From the NCBI RefSeq assembly GCF_000158175.1, contig NZ_DS999411.1, positions 716,596 through 780,595 of the forward strand: 64,000 nt of DNA. Reading direction: 5' to 3'. This document shows, piece by piece, positions 59,991 to 64,000 of this stretch. The notes beneath the pieces are model-generated. The model saw only the letters and a program-made list of their open reading frames with translations, was not told the DNA's origin and did not search any database. Position 1 is the first letter of the stretch. Each line of letters starts with the position of its first letter. A program made the position numbers and the translations under genes. Origin of the DNA: Luminiphilus syltensis NOR5-1B (GTDB taxonomy: Bacteria; Pseudomonadota; Gammaproteobacteria; Pseudomonadales; Halieaceae).

Positions 59991-60035
59991 GGAGGCAACG
60001 GTGCTTTTAGGCTATCCGCCTGGTCCTACCAAACG
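59991..60035 (+). repeat. 45-bp tRNA-tail repeat, left copy of outer pair
   Basis: Ends with the tRNA-Val tail plus AAACG. Matches 62142-62186 with three mismatches. The pair brackets a 2.1-kb segment. Confidence 0.85.
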
Positions 60036-60225
60036 TGACGCAGCGCCAGGAGTTGTTTTAACCGATATCTCATATCCTCCCCGGAAAGCATCGCACTCGC
60101 TCCGAATACGTAGACCGTCGAATCTGATGTGCCACAAAGCTCTTATTGCTCGCTTTGGACCTGGCGCTACTCAATCTGCTGCGTCAATTTGGACCGTTCC
60201 GCAAGATGGAGATCCAAGGCGGAAC

Positions 60226-60360
60226 CGCGATGCAATCACAAGACTGGCAAAGCTCTGCCAGCACCCCCTACGAACGCCATCGGCCCGAGCGGACCCTGCT
60301 TTACCGGCTCGTCGAAACACACTACCCCACCCTAGTAGACCAACTGGCCCAGCAAGAACA
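60226..60360 (+). pseudogene. Fragment of an IS91-type transposase
   Basis: A frame reading STPYERHRPERTLLYRLVET then HYPTLVDQLAQQEQ matches my memory of the N-terminal region of IS91-family (HUH, Y2) transposases. The zinc-finger and catalytic parts are missing. A short stretch at 60397-60420 resembles the GATWD block of the HEPN gene at nucleotide level, so the neighbourhood is a patchwork of remnants. Confidence 0.6.
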
Positions 60361-60617
60361 GGAAGCACCGACTCGGCCATTGCTGGTGCCACCGACCAGG
60401 GCGCCACCTGGGACAAGGTGAATCGATGCGCAGCATCAAGAGAAGGTGCGTGGGGTACATTGCCTCTTTTCGCTGGGAAGGATTCCAGACCAACAGCACC
60501 CCACTAGCAAGGAAGCAAGGGAAACCGCGGGGCACGAGCGGTTGCGCGCGCTCGTTCAGGATTGACCGGATAGGAATAACATGCCCAACGCCGCGAACAG
60601 GATTTTCGGGTCAATAG

Positions 60618-61001
60618 ATGGAAACTTCGACAGGTCTGCAGGTCCTGTCAATTCAATCAGTGAGGATGTCTGCTCTCGATAGGCCGTTAATACTTCCTAT
60701 CCTTCAATACGACCTGATGACACTGGAGTCAGTATTCACCCACTTCAATCCGACAGATTTCCTCGCGACGTTACAAATACTCCGACGCTACGCAGCGCCG
60801 GAGGCACGTATGCTGTTCATGTGTTTTATTGACAACGACCTGCCGCAGGACTTTGTCGATCAGGTGCCGGACAGACCGCTTCTGAAAGCCTATTGCCGAG
60901 AACGATAAATCCGCGAAATGCTGGAGGCCGGCGACTGGAAGGTTGTTTCCTTCCACCGTCCCAGCCGCCAAATACAGCATCATTTCGTCTGCGAGCCCTG
61001 A
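60618..61001 (+). pseudogene. SAM-dependent methyltransferase remnant with stop codon
   Basis: The frame carries a class I methyltransferase C-terminal half (YDLMTLESVFTHFNPTDFLA, ARMLFMCFIDND, PLLKAYCRER). It is broken by TAA at 60906 and resumes in the same frame as IREMLEAGDWKVVSFHRP to a TGA at 60999. In relatives a Tyr usually stands at the stop position (ERYIREML), so one base change explains it. The SAM-binding N-terminus is absent. Confidence 0.75.
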
Positions 61002-61033
61002 CAATGCTTTCCGGCCTACCAATGCTTGCCGAC

Positions 61034-61474
61034 CTACCAACGCTTCCCGACGTAGTGGTTGCTGGGAACAACGATGTCATATTCGGTCTGCAGGTAGCTG
61101 ACGATATCGACTAGCTGCTGGACAGTCATAAACTCGTTGTAGCGCCGCATCGTCGACTCACCGTCGACCGCGACGTCCTCACCGAGATACGCTCGGGCAA
61201 TGCGATGCGAGGGGTTGATAACCGAAGTGACAAGCTCGCCATAGGTCTTCAGACCCGGCACGACACCTCCCAGCGGAACCTCTACATCATCTCCCGAACC
61301 CTGCCAGGCAATGTCTGAGATGCTGTGACACTGGGTACATCCCAGCTGCTGGAAAGTGGCTTTGCCGCGTTCCACATCGCCCTCGGGGAGCGCGAAGCCA
61401 CGCGCATTAGGCTCACAGCCCCAGAGAACGAGAAGGGCCAGGGAGAGAGGAAACAGCACCATCGATTTCTTCAT
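61034..61474 (-). CDS. Cytochrome c lipoprotein
   Basis: A 146-residue protein. A lipoprotein signal (FPLSLALLVLWGC) anchors it. The haem site is CTQCH in FQQLGCTQCHSISD, and the distal ligand is likely Met in ESTMRRYNEFM. GGAGG eight bases before ATG 61474 fixes the start. It resembles sulfur- and nitrite-linked cytochromes, but its partner is unknown. It looks intact although pseudogenes lie on both sides. Confidence 0.85.
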   Translation of the reverse strand: MKKSMVLFPLSLALLVLWGCEPNARGFALPEGDVERGKATFQQLGCTQCHSISDIAWQGSGDDVEVPLGGVVPGLKTYGELVTSVINPSHRIARAYLGEDVAVDGESTMRRYNEFMTVQQLVDIVSYLQTEYDIVVPSNHYVGKRW

Positions 61475-61643
61475 CGGATCTACCTCCAATCAGGACGATT
61501 ACCGCGGCGGCAATAAAGCTGCTCGCCACACTTCAAAACCCGTCATGCTTTAACCATAGTGCCTAAAGGCTGAGCCGTCAAAGCTGTTTCGACAGTGGGC
61601 TGTATCCGGTCAGCGCTCCCAACCTGAGCTGGTTTATCGCGGA

Positions 61644-61847
61644 TCAGCCGTCCGCGATCGCCTCGAGTCCACTCCCGGTAAGCGCGGCGTTGACCTTGGG
61701 CAAATCGCTGGCGATGACCGCCTCCAATGCGGCCAGATGTTCGTCCAACTCTCCCTTGAGCAAGGCGAAGACATCAAGCTGACCCTGCGTGGGGAGGCCA
61801 TCGCCACTCTCCGTGCTTTTCTGCAGACTCGAGCGTCTATCGCGCAT
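61644..61847 (-). pseudogene. C-terminal remnant of a BNR/sortilin-like glycosyl-hydrolase-type protein
   Basis: The end of a larger protein, LLKGELDEHLAALEAVIASD then LPKVNAALTGSGLEAIADG, typical of the last 60 residues of secreted BNR-repeat proteins as I remember them. The upstream part is missing. The 470 bp from 61848 to 62317 hold no gene, only the tRNA-tail repeat. Confidence 0.5.
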
Positions 61848-62141
61848 CCAGTTTCCAGATCTACTTGAAACAGCGTGTGAGAGGTTTTAAGGGGATTCGG
61901 TGGCTGAGACTCCATGACAGGAACATCGGAAGTAGATTCGTCCCGCAAATCTGTGCGTAATTGAACGCGCAGCGCACGCTCGATCGTAAGCTTCCCAGTC
62001 AAGACCCAAGCCAAAACTCCCGCGCTATATGGTATTTATCCTGCAGGGGAGGACATCAGCGTTATCTTCATTCCACGAATTTCGCAACTTCGATTTAACG
62101 AATGCTGGTTTCCCCCGGTCATGATGAAGAGCCAAGGCACC

Positions 62142-62186
62142 AGAGGCAACGGGGCTTTTAGGCTATCCACCTGGTCCTACCAAACG
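62142..62186 (+). repeat. 45-bp tRNA-tail repeat, right copy of outer pair
   Basis: Matches 59991-60035 with three mismatches; one falls in the tRNA tail (CCACCTGG in place of CCGCCTGG). After it the terminator arm continues with changes (AAAACCCTCACCAACGGCG), so it is an older copy. Confidence 0.85.
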
Positions 62187-62317
62187 ACAAAACCCTCACC
62201 AACGGCGCGAAACAGGGCGCGAGGCAGCTCAGTTCCTTAAATGGATACGCGCCGTTTCAGTGGGCCGGTGGGAGAGCAGGCCAGCCACGTCAAATGCCAC
62301 AACGACAGGCCGGAAAA

Positions 62318-62977
62318 TCAGGCAAGCACGTGTTGTAACCAGCGCGATATATCCGCAATTTCGTCGGGACACACGGCGTGTTCCATGGGGTATTCACGGT
62401 ATTCCACCGCATAGCCCATGGCGGTTAATCGTTGATACGCCGCTTTACCAAGTTGCACGCCAACCATGGGGTCCCGGGTGCCGTGGCATATTTTTATGGG
62501 TATCTGCTGGTTGGCAGAGTTTGGCGTAATCGTGTCACCGGTCGCGAAATACGTAGACAAACACAGCAATCCGGCCAGCGGGTACATGTGGGTTAAGGCA
62601 GTCTGGTAAGCAACCGCACCGCCCTGTGAAAAACCGGCCAGCACAATCCGATCACTCGGAATACCCCGATCAATTTCCCGATCGATCAACAGGCGGACCT
62701 GCTCCGCAGACGCGACCAGCTGATCTGTATCTACCTTCCTTTCAACATCCATTGCCGTGATGTCATACCAGGCCGGCATTTGGTAACCACCGTTGATGGT
62801 GATCGGAATTGACGGTGCGTTGGGGAATATAAAGCGTACCGCCATGGTCGTTGGAAAGCCAAGCTCGGGAATGATCGGCACAAAATCACTGCCATCCGCA
62901 CCCAGACCGTGCAACCATATTACTGCGGCATTCGCCGGTGTTTTCGGTTCCTTCTGGATGCACGGGAGTAACGACAT
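62318..62977 (-). CDS. Carboxylesterase / phospholipase family hydrolase
   Basis: A 219-residue alpha/beta hydrolase. The nucleophile is Ser in LAGFSQGGAVAYQ, the acid Asp in GTRDPMVG, and the His in YPMEHAVCPDE. The HGLGADGSDFV block is typical of the YpfH/EstB group, which cleaves short acyl esters. AGGTGAT precedes the ATG. Confidence 0.92.
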   Translation of the reverse strand: MSLLPCIQKEPKTPANAAVIWLHGLGADGSDFVPIIPELGFPTTMAVRFIFPNAPSIPITINGGYQMPAWYDITAMDVERKVDTDQLVASAEQVRLLIDREIDRGIPSDRIVLAGFSQGGAVAYQTALTHMYPLAGLLCLSTYFATGDTITPNSANQQIPIKICHGTRDPMVGVQLGKAAYQRLTAMGYAVEYREYPMEHAVCPDEIADISRWLQHVLA

Positions 62978-63397
62978 ATCACCTCGGCTTAAGGGCTCTG
63001 TTGCGAGCGTCGAAGTATATACCTGCTGAGTATCCGCTTCTCGACAAAAACGGCTCGCACAGAAAGACGTCTATCTGTCGCTCAGATGTAAGTTCCGTGT
63101 ATCGCCATTTCATAGACGCGCGCCTGGAGCGTGTGGCACAACTGCGCGAAGCGGCGGTGCCCCGAAAGGGTTTTAGCAGGCCAAAGCCCGCTGGGGTCAT
63201 TCCCGTCAGTCCAGGCGTGGGCCAAGTTGTGCGATTGACTGCGCGCCTCAACAGGGTCAGGGTGAGCATAAAATAAGTGTCTGCTTCCCGCGCCTCTGGT
63301 CGCTGAAACTGCGAAACACGCAATCGCCCTTCTCGGCTACAATCCAAAGCGACGACCGTTTATTTCACCCAGACCGCACTTCAGAAGGAGTAGCAAT
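62978..63397. other. Intergenic region with a REP-like sequence
   Basis: 420 bp with no supported gene. A GC-rich palindromic stretch (63144-63170, GCGCGAAGCGGCGGTGCCCC) is a third relative of the REP-like units near attR. A possible promoter -10 (TACAAT) lies about 60 bp before the downstream gene. Confidence 0.5.
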
Positions 63398-64000
63398 ATG
63401 GCCCACAACAAAACTCTTCTGGTGGCCCTGTGCCTGACTGCAACGACCCAGTCGTTCGCTGCCGATGACAAAGTGGACCGCCTTATTGCCGCAATGCTGG
63501 GGCACACACCCATTGTCGAAGATCTGCAAGAGCTGACCGATACGGTGGGTGGACGTCCCACAGGCTCACCTGCAAACGAGCGCGCTGTCGACTGGGCCGT
63601 CCAAAAATTCAAAGCGGCTTCCGTCTCGGTCTCCGCCGAGTCTTTCGAGATGCCGATGCAGTGGCAAGAGCGATCGATCATCGCCCGCATAGACGGTGAT
63701 GTCAGCTTTTCTCCAAGCGTGATAGCCAAACCCTTCTCTGCAGGAACCGGAGGTAAGCCGCTGGAAGGTCCGCTGATGGATGGTGGCACCGGCACTCGGG
63801 CTGACTTCGAAAGGTTAGGCAAAACAGCTCGAGGTGCATGGGTGCTTATCGAAACCCCTGTACTCAACGACGAAGTAGGCTTGTCGGGCCTGTTTGCAGA
63901 GTATGGCGCTGCTGCGGCCGCGGATGAGCTCGCCTTCAAAACAGGTGTTAAGGGCATCATTTATATGTCCTCGCGGCCCAAAAACCTGTTGTATCGTGTG
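63398..64000 (+). CDS. M28-type secreted peptidase, partial
   Basis: The first 201 codons of a gene that leaves the window. Signal peptide (LLVALCLTATTQSFA), then the propeptide-like ELTDTVGGRPTGSPANERAVDWAV, a hallmark of M28 aminopeptidases, and the start of a PA-like insert. AAGGAG lies seven bases before ATG. The zinc ligands would lie beyond the window. A relative of the M28 gene at 16624-18288, not its copy. Confidence 0.85.
   Translation, partial: MAHNKTLLVALCLTATTQSFAADDKVDRLIAAMLGHTPIVEDLQELTDTVGGRPTGSPANERAVDWAVQKFKAASVSVSAESFEMPMQWQERSIIARIDGDVSFSPSVIAKPFSAGTGGKPLEGPLMDGGTGTRADFERLGKTARGAWVLIETPVLNDEVGLSGLFAEYGAAAAADELAFKTGVKGIIYMSSRPKNLLYRV

Noticed and set aside
59613..60035. 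Further tRNA genes at the repeated tRNA-Val tails
   Set aside because: All copies lack the 5' half with D-arm, so none can form a tRNA.

Overview
The window looks like part of the chromosome of a marine gammaproteobacterium of the Halieaceae (OM60/NOR5) type. The best pointer is the isocitrate dehydrogenase at 30268-32007. It is an unusual 579-residue type II enzyme with Asp487-Leu488 at the coenzyme site, which matches what I remember of the NAD-specific enzyme of Congregibacter litoralis. A high-potential iron-sulfur protein, a photolyase, DUF3080/DUF3422 proteins and a glnK-amt pair fit the same assignment. I could not run any search, so the taxonomy is an inference.

Region 1-34 kb is ordinary core chromosome. 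In order it holds: amt-glnK (ammonium uptake, with an NtrC-type palindrome far upstream); ubiK; the comM/yifB ATPase; a cytochrome c5; a GST; DUF3080 and DUF4136 lipoproteins; DUF3422; an aldehyde dehydrogenase; an aguB-aguA-ribA run (agmatine to putrescine, plus GTP cyclohydrolase II); DUF6482; a DUF3445 haem N-demethylase; cho and a photolyase that overlap (DNA repair); an M28 peptidase; AsmA, HiPIP and SelO; a fused dihydroorotate dehydrogenase (PyrD-PyrK); a DUF2805 protein; an alpha/beta hydrolase; a VOC protein; an AhpD-like protein; a gamma-glutamyltransferase; tRNA-Thr(CGU); icd; a nucleotide-sugar epimerase; and a sulfotransferase that seems to start at ATA.

Region 34.1-59.66 kb is a 25.5-kb genomic island in the 3' end of tRNA-Val(GAC). 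A 47-bp perfect direct repeat (34119-34165 and 59613-59659) marks attL and attR, and a tyrosine integrase lies directly inside attL. The cargo is visibly AT-richer and mostly unnamed. Its core is a minus-strand operon: a DUF2130 protein with a PD-(D/E)XK-like core, an unknown protein, a SNF2 helicase with a DUF3883 end, a DUF1156 adenine methylase, a DUF499 AAA ATPase and an unknown helical protein. This is a restriction-modification-like, probably anti-phage, system. Around it lie an Apea-type HEPN protein, a RecB/Cas4-type nuclease, a membrane protein with an Mrr-like D-QxK motif, a PcfJ-like protein overlapping a secreted NPY-repeat protein, a zinc-ribbon protein, and a gene-free tract rich in hairpins.

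Region 59.66-62.2 kb, just beyond attR, is scarred. Copies of the tRNA-Val tail with its terminator recur three more times, and the last two bracket a 2.1-kb segment with an IS91-type transposase fragment, a methyltransferase pseudogene, a cytochrome c lipoprotein gene and the end of another broken gene. This suggests repeated insertion at the tRNA. The window closes with a carboxylesterase and the 5' part of an M28-type peptidase gene.
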